Positions 12,330 through 18,373 of a stretch of DNA of 64,000 nucleotides are shown piece after piece (position 1 is the stretch's first letter; every line of letters starts with the position of its first letter). Under the pieces are notes generated by a model. The model had not been told where the DNA came from. It worked only from the letters and a program-made list of their open reading frames with translations, and searched no databases. The translations under genes and the position numbers were made by a program. The stretch lies in the IMG/VR virus record IMGVR_UViG_3300050821_001527, positions 1 to 64,000 of that record, one strand, 5' to 3'. This DNA comes from a virus.

Positions 12330-12641
12330 TTAAAAATCTTGGTTAATTGTGTTCAAATCGGCTTGCCAGCGGGCTAACCTGTCGCCTGCTTTTCTCAGGG
12401 CAATGCAAGCGGCCATGTGGGGATGTTTATGGGTCGCCTGAAATGATATGGCTTCGCCCAAGCTAACCGAAAAATGAAAATCAGTATCGTCATACAAACT
12501 GCATGAGATATGACACTTGCCCCTTGTCCAAGTCGCGTTGACGTTGCTGTCATCGGGCAATTTAATGCAGTTCATTTGCCACCCGTCGCCCAAAGTGGCA
12601 CGAATGCGGCTATCACGTTTCATGGCAGTTTCCAATGTCAT
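12330..12641 (-). CDS. Hypothetical protein (103 aa)
   Basis: Not recognised. Helical start (MTLETAMKRDSRIRATLGDG) followed by a beta-rich centre (CHISCSLYDDTDFHFSVSLG) and a helical end. Single-gene unit. Confidence 0.65.
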   Translation of the reverse strand: MTLETAMKRDSRIRATLGDGWQMNCIKLPDDSNVNATWTRGKCHISCSLYDDTDFHFSVSLGEAISFQATHKHPHMAACIALRKAGDRLARWQADLNTINQDF

Positions 12642-12647
12642 AGGGAT

Positions 12648-12675
12648 AGAGTATCAGAGTTTAAGGGATTGTCAA
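12648..12675 (-). promoter_or_regulatory. Early promoter, leaderless layout
   Basis: Minus strand: TTGACA (12675-12670), 16 nt, TACTCT (12653-12648), 6 nt, ATG at 12641. Confidence 0.85.
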
Positions 12676-12681
12676 GCTTTC

Positions 12682-12748
12682 TAAGTCGTTGACTATCAGG
12701 CACTTGCGCGGGGCGTCCCGCGTAAACAGTTGACTATCAACAGGTTAC
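12682..12748. repeat. Three-hairpin element, copy G
   Basis: Stem 1 is TAAGTCGTTGACTATCAGG plus CACTTGC, stem 2 GCGGGGCGTCCCGC, stem 3 GTAAACAGTTGACTATCAAC plus AGGTTAC. The outer arm contains the stop codon (12745-12747) of the adjoining gene. The next promoter is 6 nt away. Confidence 0.85.
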
Positions 12749-13029
12749 GCTCTCAACTGCGCCCAAACTTCGTGGGCAATCTTGATGGACTTGGCATAGA
12801 TTTTACTCTTGTGGGCCGCACCGGAGCAATTTTCATTCACCCATTGAATATCCTGCGCGTCAAGCATCAGGCAAACTTCATCCATGATTGCCGCCTCAAT
12901 CGTGCTTTCAATCCACAGGGCGAAGTTGTCAACGTGATTGACCAGCGCACGGAGTTTGGCTTCGGGATGTTTCAGAGCAGCTTTCTTGCCAATCTGCATC
13001 AACTGGGCTTCGTATCTTTCAGCGTTCAT
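12745..13029 (-). CDS. Hypothetical helical protein (94 aa)
   Basis: Not recognised. Almost all helical (MNAERYEAQLMQIGKKAALK, then IESTIEAAIMDEVCLMLDAQ). Overlaps the 3' end of the upstream small gene by 11 nt. Confidence 0.65.
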   Translation of the reverse strand: MNAERYEAQLMQIGKKAALKHPEAKLRALVNHVDNFALWIESTIEAAIMDEVCLMLDAQDIQWVNENCSGAAHKSKIYAKSIKIAHEVWAQLRA

Positions 13030-13147
13030 TTTGACCTTTGTGTTTGGGGTGGCGGGTGTAAGCCTTTTTGCTTTTGACGATACGGGAAGCGGGATTGAAG
13101 TCCCATTGTTTCCGAACCGATTTTATGATTGAGATTTGCTTACTCAT
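13019..13147 (-). CDS. Small basic peptide (42 aa)
   Basis: Not recognised. Very basic: MSKQISIIKSVRKQWDFNPA, then Lys/Arg-rich KSKKAYTRHPKHKGQNER. The start is fixed by the promoter 6 nt upstream. May bind nucleic acid. Confidence 0.65.
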   Translation of the reverse strand: MSKQISIIKSVRKQWDFNPASRIVKSKKAYTRHPKHKGQNER

Positions 13148-13153
13148 AGGCAA

Positions 13154-13181
13154 AGTGTATCAGGTTTCGTCAGGTTGTCAA
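13154..13181 (-). promoter_or_regulatory. Early promoter, leaderless layout
   Basis: Minus strand: TTGACA (13181-13176), 16 nt, TACACT (13159-13154), 6 nt, ATG at 13147. Confidence 0.85.
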
Positions 13182-13185
13182 GGGA

Positions 13186-13221
13186 AAAGAAAAAACCCGT
13201 CACGCTCCGAACGCGACGGGT
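13186..13221 (-). terminator. Intrinsic terminator (minus strand)
   Basis: On the minus strand ACCCGTC (13221-13215) pairs with GACGGGT (13201-13195) with inner CG pairs, followed by a T-run. It ends the gene at 13242-13610. It is the only clear intrinsic terminator I found among the reverse units. Confidence 0.85.
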
Positions 13222-13241
13222 CAACTACGGCCTAATTTCGC

Positions 13242-13610
13242 TTAGGCGGCGGCAGGTTGTGCGGTGAGTGTTTTGGCGTGGGTCTTGTAGCCTTCCGGCG
13301 ACAGAACCGCGAAACCGGAGAAACGAACCTTGCGGACGCGGGAAAAGCGGAACGTCAGATATTCCTTGTCGCGGCTCGTATCAATCGCGGTAAACACCGC
13401 ATTGCCCGCCGCCGAAGTCCACTTGTGGGTAACGGGGTGGCCGATGACGTTGTAACGCTGGACGGGAAGATTCGGGTGGCGGGAATCAGCCGGGGCGTAG
13501 GTCACGCGGTAGGTGGGAATGAAACGGTAGCCATTGGCGAGCATGGTGCCGAGAACGGCGAGGCCGATGATGAGCAGGAGGATGGAACTGATTAGGAGGT
13601 TTGGATTCAT
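13242..13610 (-). CDS. Membrane-anchored protein (122 aa)
   Basis: N-terminal membrane segment LLISSILLLIIGLAVLGTML (about 5-24), then a basic, mainly beta soluble domain (FIPTYRVTYAPADS, YLTFRFSRVRKVRFSGFAVL). No function recognised. It differs from its neighbours in having a ~36-nt leader and an intrinsic terminator. Confidence 0.65.
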   Translation of the reverse strand: MNPNLLISSILLLIIGLAVLGTMLANGYRFIPTYRVTYAPADSRHPNLPVQRYNVIGHPVTHKWTSAAGNAVFTAIDTSRDKEYLTFRFSRVRKVRFSGFAVLSPEGYKTHAKTLTAQPAAA

Positions 13611-13652
13611 GTTATTTTATTGTCTTTCGTTTGTTGTTTAACTTATGTGAAA

Positions 13653-13681
13653 AGATTATCAGGTTTGGCAACCGTTGTCAA
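13653..13681 (-). promoter_or_regulatory. Early promoter with leader
   Basis: Minus strand: TTGACA (13681-13676), 17 nt, TAATCT (13658-13653). The position where ATG normally sits reads ATA; the actual ATG is 42 nt past the -10 box. Confidence 0.75.
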
Positions 13682-13687
13682 GGGATT

Positions 13688-13897
13688 TCAGTAAGAACCA
13701 TACCCGAAAACAGTAACCACTTCGCCCACACGGTTTTCACAGTCCGCGCCGTTTGCGGCGTTTTCCTTGGTGATTCTTCGATTGGTCTGGAAATTGATTG
13801 TGCGTGGTTCACCGCCGCCATTCCAACCGTCCAAAATCATTACGTCACGGTCAGCGGGGAGTTTTTGTAAAAGTTCGATAAGGATTGATGCTTTCAT
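13688..13897 (-). CDS. Hypothetical protein (69 aa)
   Basis: Not recognised by name. MKASILIELLQKLPADRDVM resembles the opening of small phage proteins with a LPxDxxV pattern; the rest is Asn/Gly-rich (GWNGGGEPRTINF). Single-gene unit with a weaker promoter. Confidence 0.6.
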   Translation of the reverse strand: MKASILIELLQKLPADRDVMILDGWNGGGEPRTINFQTNRRITKENAANGADCENRVGEVVTVFGYGSY

Positions 13898-13903
13898 GCG
13901 TTA

Positions 13904-13932
13904 AAGATAGTCGAAACGCCACGACCAAACAA
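13904..13932 (-). promoter_or_regulatory. Early promoter, weak -35
   Basis: Minus strand: TTGTTT (13932-13927), 17 nt, TATCTT (13909-13904), 6 nt, ATG at 13897. Spacing is kept although the -35 box is poor. Confidence 0.6.
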
Positions 13933-13968
13933 GGAAACAATCTCGCTATAGTTATTCACATTCCCTCC

Positions 13969-14006
13969 ACTTGGCACGGCTCCCGCTAAAGCACAATCCA
14001 TGCCAT
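13969..14006. repeat. Extra imperfect hairpin before element H
   Basis: TTGGCACGGCTCCCGCTAAA and CCATGCCA form an imperfect stem with a long loop. The first arm is shared with 15,422-15,444 (TTGGCAYGGCTCCYGCTARA). Confidence 0.45.
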
Positions 14007-14009
14007 CCA

Positions 14010-14075
14010 TAAGCCCTTGACTATCAACGACTTGCGGGGTTCCCCCGCGTAACCCATTGGTAATCAACGAGTTAC
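14010..14075. repeat. Three-hairpin element, copy H
   Basis: Stem 1 is AAGCCCTTGA-CTA-TCAACGACTT, stem 2 GCGGGGTTCCCCCGC, stem 3 GTAACCCATTGG...CGAGTTAC. It follows the three-gene unit 15079-14084. Confidence 0.8.
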
Positions 14076-14083
14076 GGGGATGA

Positions 14084-14320
14084 TTAAGTTTGCTGAATGC
14101 GCCTGATTAGGGCGGCTAAGGCGCGTCCCTCAAAGTTCTCAATCGGTTCGCGCAGACTACGCCCGTCAGTTGTCGAATGATTGCACTTGTCGGCGAAGTC
14201 GGCGAACAGCAGGGGCTTTGCCCAGTCTTCGGCAAAGTTTTTTCTGTCCCATCCGTCCGGGTCAAGAATGTGAATGCCGAGCAACTCACACCACGTTTCA
14301 GGCTGTAGGTAGATTTTCAT
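14084..14320 (-). CDS. Hypothetical protein (78 aa)
   Basis: Not recognised. MKIYLQPETWCELLGIHILD, then aromatic and acidic helices. Its ATG shares an ATGA overlap with the stop of the 26-residue membrane peptide gene. Confidence 0.65.
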   Translation of the reverse strand: MKIYLQPETWCELLGIHILDPDGWDRKNFAEDWAKPLLFADFADKCNHSTTDGRSLREPIENFEGRALAALIRRIQQT

Positions 14321-14397
14321 TTGTGTTTCCTCAGTTCGTAAAGGAAGATTGCGCCAAAGATTAGCGCAACCCCTAGCGACAGGTAAAAGTAAAGCAT
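14317..14397 (-). CDS. Short membrane peptide (26 aa)
   Basis: MLYFYLSLGVALIFGAIFLY then ELRKHK: one hydrophobic helix with a basic C-terminus. It is 4 nt after the gp88-like gene and coupled by ATGA to the next gene, which supports translation despite its size. Confidence 0.55.
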   Translation of the reverse strand: MLYFYLSLGVALIFGAIFLYELRKHK

Positions 14398-14401
14398 ACG
14401 T

Positions 14402-15079
14402 TTAGGCGACTACAAACCCAGTCGCATCAGCTTTCGCCTTGCCCTTCATAGACAGGCCGACAATGACACCGCGAGCGTCCAGAAAACGCAAATCGTTTTC
14501 GTCCCCGGAAACAACCGGCTTGCCCAAGTAAGACGCGGGCAATTCATTTCGGAAAACAACCGCGATGTTTACATTTTGCGCGGCCAGCTTTTCAACGTCA
14601 GCCTGATTGCTTTCCGAACGGGAAAAGGTCAGGTTATAGTTTGCGGGCAACTTGCCAGCGGCGAACATGCCAGCACGAAACGGATTTTTCGTGTAATCGT
14701 AAAAGTTGACCGTGGGGAATTTGTCCATGAATCCGAACCTTTCCCAAGCAACATCAGAGAGGACATTAAGGCGGATTGCCAGCTTTTTACCAAGCTTGCC
14801 AGCCTTGCGGACACCCGCCGCAATTTCCTTTTCCAGCATGGCGAGAAATTCCGCTTGGCGCTCGTTAAAGAATTTGGCTTTCGCAATACGAGCCGCTTGC
14901 ACGTTGGGGAATACGCCCATGCCGGAAGTATTCAGGCAGGCAGCAGCGCAACCCGCAGAGGCATGGGGGCAAAGATTGCGCCCGGACAAATTGAACGGCG
15001 CAAGCGACAAGCCAAGCGTAAAGTAGCCTAGCGACTCGCCTTTAAGCAGTTTGGTGTTATTGGGGGATAGTAATTTCAT
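14402..15079 (-). CDS. gp88-like conserved phage protein (225 aa)
   Basis: Resembles the phage 'gene product 88' family. An N-terminal part with Gly/Leu-rich FTLGLSLAPFNLSGRNLCPH is followed by a Cys cluster (C37, C44, C48 in NLCPHASAGCAAACLNTSG), then KAKFFNERQAEFL and a C-terminal alpha/beta region (LAIRLNVLSDVAWE, VNFYDYTKNPF, YNLTFSRSE). The Cys cluster and repeating beta-alpha units suggest a metal or cluster-binding barrel; the biochemical role is not known to me. First gene of a three-gene unit. Confidence 0.65.
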   Translation of the reverse strand: MKLLSPNNTKLLKGESLGYFTLGLSLAPFNLSGRNLCPHASAGCAAACLNTSGMGVFPNVQAARIAKAKFFNERQAEFLAMLEKEIAAGVRKAGKLGKKLAIRLNVLSDVAWERFGFMDKFPTVNFYDYTKNPFRAGMFAAGKLPANYNLTFSRSESNQADVEKLAAQNVNIAVVFRNELPASYLGKPVVSGDENDLRFLDARGVIVGLSMKGKAKADATGFVVA

Positions 15080-15087
15080 GTGGGGAG

Positions 15088-15116
15088 AGTGTAGGGGATT
15101 GCGCGGCCAATGTCAA
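15088..15116 (-). promoter_or_regulatory. Early promoter, short leader
   Basis: Minus strand: TTGACA (15116-15111), 17 nt, TACACT (15093-15088), 8 nt, ATG at 15079. Confidence 0.8.
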
Positions 15117-15325
15117 GAGTAAATTACCGCATTGTGCTTTTCCAGAGCCGGGGCAATTTCGGCGTGAATGGTGGCTTGCAATTCCGCCATTGCCAACCGA
15201 CGGCGAACGACTTCACAGCGCAGGCGGATACGGTCAGAAACCGACTGGCGGTAATTCATGGGGATGCTCAAATTTGCCTTGACAAGCTTGGCGATGTTCG
15301 CGGGAGAGTTGATTTCAGTTTGCAT
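15113..15325 (-). CDS. Hypothetical helical protein (70 aa)
   Basis: Not recognised. Basic and helical: SPANIAKLVKANLSIPMNYR, then VSDRIRLRCEVVRRRLAMAE. Expressed from a promoter with a ~30-nt leader. Its stop lies in the -35 region of the gp88-like unit promoter. Confidence 0.6.
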   Translation of the reverse strand: MQTEINSPANIAKLVKANLSIPMNYRQSVSDRIRLRCEVVRRRLAMAELQATIHAEIAPALEKHNAVIYS

Positions 15326-15361
15326 ATATTGTTATACTGTTATTGTTTTATTGACTGCGTA

Positions 15362-15390
15362 AGTATGGGGCGAAAATGTTAGACGGTCAA
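15362..15390 (-). promoter_or_regulatory. Early promoter with leader
   Basis: Minus strand: TTGACC (15390-15385), 17 nt, CATACT (15367-15362); the ATG at 15325 is 36 nt past the -10 box. Confidence 0.6.
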
Positions 15391-15421
15391 GGGTTTTTTG
15401 AATTATTTTTTCAGGCAAATA

Positions 15422-15460
15422 TTGGCATGGCTCCTGCTAGAGCAATTCGTGTGCCAACCA
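15422..15460. repeat. Extra hairpin before element I
   Basis: TTGGCA and TGCCAA form a 6-bp stem around a loop containing GGCTCCTGCTAGAGCA, a sequence shared with 13,969-13,991. Confidence 0.45.
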
Positions 15461-15484
15461 GCCGCAGCATTTATCGTGCCATGC

Positions 15485-15551
15485 GTAAGTCGTTGTGGCT
15501 CAGGCACTTGCGCGGGGGCACCGCGTAACTCGTTGATAATCAACAGGTTAC
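15485..15551. repeat. Three-hairpin element, copy I
   Basis: The clearest copy. Stem 1 is GTAAGTCGTTG-TGGCT-CAGGCACTTGC, stem 2 CGCGG-GGGCA-CCGCG, stem 3 GTAACTCGTTG-ATAAT-CAACAGGTTAC. The outer arm contains the stop codon of gene 15548-15715. It is preceded by CGTGCCATGC, as is copy J. Confidence 0.9.
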
Positions 15552-15715
15552 AGATTACAGAAGTGTTCGGGGAACTGGCTTTCAATTTGAAACCTCGCCG
15601 CATCCCTAGCCAAGAAACCGGGGCGGGCCTGAGCGCGGGGATGTTGCATGTAGTAGTTGATTTCACGGCGCACACGGCGCACGAAACGAATTTGCGATGA
15701 TGTTGGGCGGTTCAT
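15548..15715 (-). CDS. Small basic protein (55 aa)
   Basis: Not recognised. Starts MNRPTSSQIRFVRRVRREIN, Arg-rich, then a helix ending PEHFCNL. It lies 4 nt after the upstream gene; its stop codon is inside repeat I. Confidence 0.65.
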   Translation of the reverse strand: MNRPTSSQIRFVRRVRREINYYMQHPRAQARPGFLARDAARFQIESQFPEHFCNL

Positions 15716-15719
15716 AGGA

Positions 15720-15962
15720 TTACGCGGCGAAGGGATTGGGGATTGCCTGCAATTTCTGTTCCAGTTTCCAGATGGTTTTGCGGGTCTTGTTTATCTTCTT
15801 GCGGTTGGGCTTGTCGTCACCCAACATCCAGCGCAGATTGTTTTGCGCCCATGTGATTGCGAAACCCAGTTTCTTGCGGGCTTCCGTCAATTCCAGTATC
15901 CGCATGGTTGCGGGGCTTGGCGCGTAGTGAAAGGTCGAATCGGTAAAGGGGTCGCGTTTCAT
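15720..15962 (-). CDS. Hypothetical helical protein (80 aa)
   Basis: Not recognised. Residues 20-75 are helical and Lys/Arg-rich (LTEARKKLGFAITWAQNN, NRKKINKTRKTIWKLEQKL), suggesting a coiled hairpin. Middle gene of a three-gene unit. Confidence 0.65.
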   Translation of the reverse strand: MKRDPFTDSTFHYAPSPATMRILELTEARKKLGFAITWAQNNLRWMLGDDKPNRKKINKTRKTIWKLEQKLQAIPNPFAA

Positions 15963-15970
15963 GTGATTGA

Positions 15971-16180
15971 TTAGTTGAGTCCGCAGGCCGCGAAAAAACG
16001 AGCTTTGTTAAAACGGGGGTTGTCGGCAAGGGCGACTTTCGCAACCATTTCGGCGGCGAATCGGGCGTTGTCGTCCGCAATGTTCATGTCAATGGTTTTG
16101 ATGCCACCGGGAGCGGGTTGGGCCGCGTCAACTTGCGCTTTGATAATCCGGGCGAATTCGATGAAATGTTTCTTTGTCAT
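15971..16180 (-). CDS. Hypothetical protein (69 aa)
   Basis: Not recognised. The ATG at 16180 is chosen over the in-frame one at 16240 because the leaderless promoter ends 6 nt before it. Starts MTKKHFIEFARIIKAQVDAA and ends NKARFFAACGLN. This resembles a small phage family with a FIxxAxI opening and a DNPRFDxxRF-type end; no function known to me. Confidence 0.7.
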   Translation of the reverse strand: MTKKHFIEFARIIKAQVDAAQPAPGGIKTIDMNIADDNARFAAEMVAKVALADNPRFNKARFFAACGLN

Positions 16181-16186
16181 GGTGAT

Positions 16187-16215
16187 AATGTAGTTGATTA
16201 TTGGTTGCGTGTCAA
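16187..16215 (-). promoter_or_regulatory. Early promoter, leaderless layout
   Basis: Minus strand: TTGACA (16215-16210), 17 nt, TACATT (16192-16187), 6 nt, ATG at 16180. Confidence 0.85.
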
Positions 16216-16424
16216 GGTTTATTTTCTTCGATTTTTTCAACCATTACCCAGCTTGTGTTTTCCAGCGCGGCGTTAATGTCGTTCAAGCGCGATTGGTGCA
16301 GGGTAGCAAGGATATTGAGATTAGAAGCCTTGCAATCGTTCACTACCCCTTCGCACTCGCATTGCGCGATGATTAGGGCGGAACGGATTTGCCGGAACTG
16401 GTCTTCTGTCATCTGAATTTTCAT
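16212..16424 (-). CDS. Hypothetical protein (70 aa)
   Basis: Not recognised. Helical: MTEDQFRQIRSALIIAQCEC, then LNILATLHQSRLNDINAALE. Single-gene unit. Confidence 0.6.
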   Translation of the reverse strand: MKIQMTEDQFRQIRSALIIAQCECEGVVNDCKASNLNILATLHQSRLNDINAALENTSWVMVEKIEENKP

Positions 16425-16430
16425 GCCTCA

Positions 16431-16459
16431 AGTATCGGTTAAAAAAATGCGGTTGTCAA
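16431..16459 (-). promoter_or_regulatory. Early promoter, leaderless layout
   Basis: Minus strand: TTGACA (16459-16454), 17 nt, GATACT (16436-16431), 6 nt, ATG at 16424. The -10 box departs from TAnnnT but the spacing is exact. Confidence 0.7.
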
Positions 16460-16462
16460 GGT

Positions 16463-16657
16463 TTATTTCACGTAGTATTCGCTAATGAATTCCCCGTCGC
16501 ATTCAACGCGGGAACCACAGCCCCAGCCCAAAAGCTTATAGGCCATTCCCAGCGCGGCATTCAAAGCACTCCGCACGGGGCAAGCGGTTTCGGCGAACTC
16601 GGAAGCGGAAAACTCGAAAACTTGGCTTTTGCTTATTACTTTGTAAGTCTTATTCAT
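16463..16657 (-). CDS. Hypothetical protein (64 aa)
   Basis: Not recognised. MNKTYKVISKSQVFEFSASE followed by an Ala/Leu-rich helix and a beta end. Single-gene unit. Confidence 0.6.
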   Translation of the reverse strand: MNKTYKVISKSQVFEFSASEFAETACPVRSALNAALGMAYKLLGWGCGSRVECDGEFISEYYVK

Positions 16658-16663
16658 GGTCTA

Positions 16664-16691
16664 AATCTAGTCCTTTTTGGGATAATGTCAA
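16664..16691 (-). promoter_or_regulatory. Early promoter, leaderless layout
   Basis: Minus strand: TTGACA (16691-16686), 16 nt, TAGATT (16669-16664), 6 nt, ATG at 16657. Confidence 0.85.
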
Positions 16692-16744
16692 GGATTATTT
16701 TTGCGATTTATTACGATTTTTGCGTAGCAAGTTACGTGCCATGC

Positions 16745-16811
16745 GTAAGTGCCTGATTATCAACGGGTTGCGCGGGCCGTCCGCGTAAGTGCCTCTGTCA
16801 CAAGCACTTAC
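16745..16811. repeat. Three-hairpin element, copy J
   Basis: Stem 1 is GTAAGTGCCTGA...GGGTTGC, stem 2 CGCGG-GCCGT-CCGCG, stem 3 GTAAGTGC...GCACTTAC. It follows the unit 17244-16821. Confidence 0.85.
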
Positions 16812-16820
16812 ACTGGCGAT

Positions 16821-17084
16821 TTACCAGATGCCATCCAAGGCGCGTTCCTGCGCGGAAACCCCGTAGTAATCCCCATCACCCTGCGGGCCACAGCACCCAC
16901 AGCAGGGCGCGTCCTCACAGCGGCCAGTCCTGCGCTTATGCTCCGTGCGCCAGTCGTCGGCCTTGGCGGGCTTGGGTATGCCTGTAACACAGGTCTTGCA
17001 GCGGCCACCATGCTGGCGGGCATAGGTGCGTGATGTGAGTGCGCCACAGGCGCAACGTATGGTGAATTGACGATAATTACTCAT
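16821..17084 (-). CDS. Cys-rich zinc-ribbon-like protein (87 aa)
   Basis: The ATG at 17084 overlaps the stop of the upstream gene by 8 nt; the earlier in-frame ATG at 17168 lies inside that gene. Cys pairs RCACG (CxC) and GGRCKTCVTG (CxxC) could form a zinc ribbon; a second cluster EDAPCCGCCG lies near residue 60. Probably a metal-binding nucleic acid or protein contact domain; function unknown. Confidence 0.6.
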   Translation of the reverse strand: MSNYRQFTIRCACGALTSRTYARQHGGRCKTCVTGIPKPAKADDWRTEHKRRTGRCEDAPCCGCCGPQGDGDYYGVSAQERALDGIW

Positions 17085-17244
17085 TGCAGTAGTCGTTGGC
17101 TTCGTTCTGGTTGTAATCGGCGAGGTCATCCGAACCGTCACCACAGCCGGGGAAGCCAGCGCCATCATAGGGCTGTTCTTCGGGCGTGACGTGTGCGAGC
17201 CGGTGTTCGGGGTTCTGCGGGTCTAAGTCAGAGTTATTGTTCAT
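17077..17244 (-). CDS. Acidic small protein (55 aa)
   Basis: Not recognised. MNNNSDLDPQNPEHRLAHVT, then very acidic (GDGSDDLADYNQNEAND). The net negative charge could suit a DNA mimic, but nothing more supports that. First gene of the unit, with a leaderless promoter. Confidence 0.65.
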   Translation of the reverse strand: MNNNSDLDPQNPEHRLAHVTPEEQPYDGAGFPGCGDGSDDLADYNQNEANDYCNE

Positions 17245-17250
17245 GGGTAT

Positions 17251-17278
17251 AGAGTAGCACGTATGGCTAACGTGTCAA
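17251..17278 (-). promoter_or_regulatory. Early promoter, leaderless layout
   Basis: Minus strand: TTGACA (17278-17273), 16 nt, TACTCT (17256-17251), 6 nt, ATG at 17244. Confidence 0.85.
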
Positions 17279-17339
17279 CAAGTATATTTGCATCCCAATC
17301 ATCACATTGGCACGATGTATGCTATGCGTATTGGCGTGT

Positions 17340-17406
17340 GTAAGTCGTTGTGTATCAACGGGTTGCGCGGGGGAGCCGCGTAAGTGCTTGGTAATCAACG
17401 ACTTAT
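17340..17406. repeat. Three-hairpin element, copy K
   Basis: Stem 1 is GTAAGTCGTTG-TGTAT-CAACGGGTTGC, stem 2 CGCGG-GGGAG-CCGCG, stem 3 GTAAGTGCTTGG...CGACTTAT. It follows the unit 18075-17469, with about 60 nt of additional imperfect hairpins between it and the stop codon. Confidence 0.85.
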
Positions 17407-17468
17407 GACTCGTATCACAGCAGGATGTATGCCAACCACGCTCCGAACGCGATTGGCACACTATATGC

Positions 17469-17636
17469 TTACTCAACCATCGTCAGGTTGGACGTTGCAA
17501 CGCGCTTCTGTTGTCCGTCAGGCAGTAAGATGGTAGATTGACCGTTGCGCGAATGGGCAACCACGACAACCAAGATTTCAACGGCCAGCTTGCCCGCCTT
17601 GTAGTTCGCCATTCCTTGTATGTGGTTCATGGTCAT
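17469..17636 (-). CDS. Small hypothetical protein (55 aa)
   Basis: Not recognised. MTMNHIQGMANYKAGKLAVE, then a beta-rich part ending VATSNLTMVE. It starts 4 nt after the upstream stop. A second ATG 6 nt later is also possible as the start. Confidence 0.6.
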   Translation of the reverse strand: MTMNHIQGMANYKAGKLAVEILVVVVAHSRNGQSTILLPDGQQKRVATSNLTMVE

Positions 17637-17640
17637 GGTG

Positions 17641-18075
17641 TTAGTCCAGTGAACGGCCAGCTTTGCCGTCCGTCACATAGAACGGCTCGCCAGTCATGGG
17701 TTTAATGTCAATCCTGTCCGCATTGTGGAAAGCCGCGAACGTCAACGCCGCTTGGCGATGCTCGAAAGACTGCATTGTCTGGACGGGATTGGGCAAACCG
17801 TATTCCGTCCATTGGCTCAGGTTCGCATAACGATTAACGCACACATGCCACACGTTGCCGATGCACTCGGTAACGTTCGCACGGGTTTGACCAGCAACGC
17901 CCGCTTGGGGATTGCTCCAAACATACTCACCCGTTGCGGTGGTGATGACAACCGCCACGCCCCGCTTGTCGCACTTCTCCGCAAACTTCATGGCCGCGTT
18001 CAAGCTCTCGCGGGGAGTGGGGGCGATAAACTCCAATTCAATCCCTTTCGTGGTTGCAATGTAATTCTTATTCAT
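17641..18075 (-). CDS. Hypothetical protein (144 aa)
   Basis: Not recognised. The ATG at 18075 is chosen because the promoter ends 6 nt before it (the in-frame ATG at 18093 would lie in the promoter). Alpha/beta protein: IATTKGIELEFIAPTPRESL, then VAVVITTATGEYVWSNPQAG. It is the first of the reverse genes counted from the control region. Confidence 0.65.
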   Translation of the reverse strand: MNKNYIATTKGIELEFIAPTPRESLNAAMKFAEKCDKRGVAVVITTATGEYVWSNPQAGVAGQTRANVTECIGNVWHVCVNRYANLSQWTEYGLPNPVQTMQSFEHRQAALTFAAFHNADRIDIKPMTGEPFYVTDGKAGRSLD

Positions 18076-18081
18076 GGATAC

Positions 18082-18109
18082 AAGATAGCACACGCAAGGG
18101 GCATGGCAA
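18082..18109 (-). promoter_or_regulatory. Early promoter, leaderless layout
   Basis: Minus strand: TTGCCA (18109-18104), 16 nt, TATCTT (18087-18082), 6 nt, ATG at 18075. Confidence 0.75.
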
Positions 18110-18129
18110 GGGATTTCTTCAACTATCTT

Positions 18130-18153
18130 CTGTTGATAATCAACGATTTACAG
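18130..18153. repeat. Remnant of the three-hairpin element
   Basis: CTGTTGATAATCAACGATTTACAG looks like stem 3 alone, 20 nt upstream of the last reverse promoter. Stems 1 and 2 are absent. Confidence 0.5.
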
Positions 18154-18373
18154 ACCCCCTACCCTATTAACGGAAAAAAAACCATTTCGGGACGCGCAAA
18201 AGGGCTGGGGGGTGGTTAATACATAACGTCACCCCTTAAAATAACCAACCCTTTCTGAAATCTACCCCCTCCAATCCTCTCCCCTAATCATCTTGCCTCC
18301 CTGATGCTTCTCTTGACCCCTGAAAAATACGGGCGGGTATGTTTTCTCCGGGTAATTTGTTGAAATCGCGGGC

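Noticed and set aside
15403-15675. 90-codon frame on the minus strand
   Set aside because: It runs through repeat I and out of frame over the better supported gene 15548-15715.
4888-17406. Reading the repeated elements as a CRISPR array
   Set aside because: Copies are 0.4-2 kb apart with genes between them, and each is a three-hairpin unit, not a short repeat with spacers.
4888-17406. Reading the repeats as ordinary intrinsic terminators
   Set aside because: No T-tract follows on either strand, while true terminators with T-runs exist at 3030, 13186, 44115 and 49855.
17267-17476. 69-codon frame on the minus strand
   Set aside because: It crosses repeat K, has no promoter in place and overlaps the promoter of the unit at 17244.
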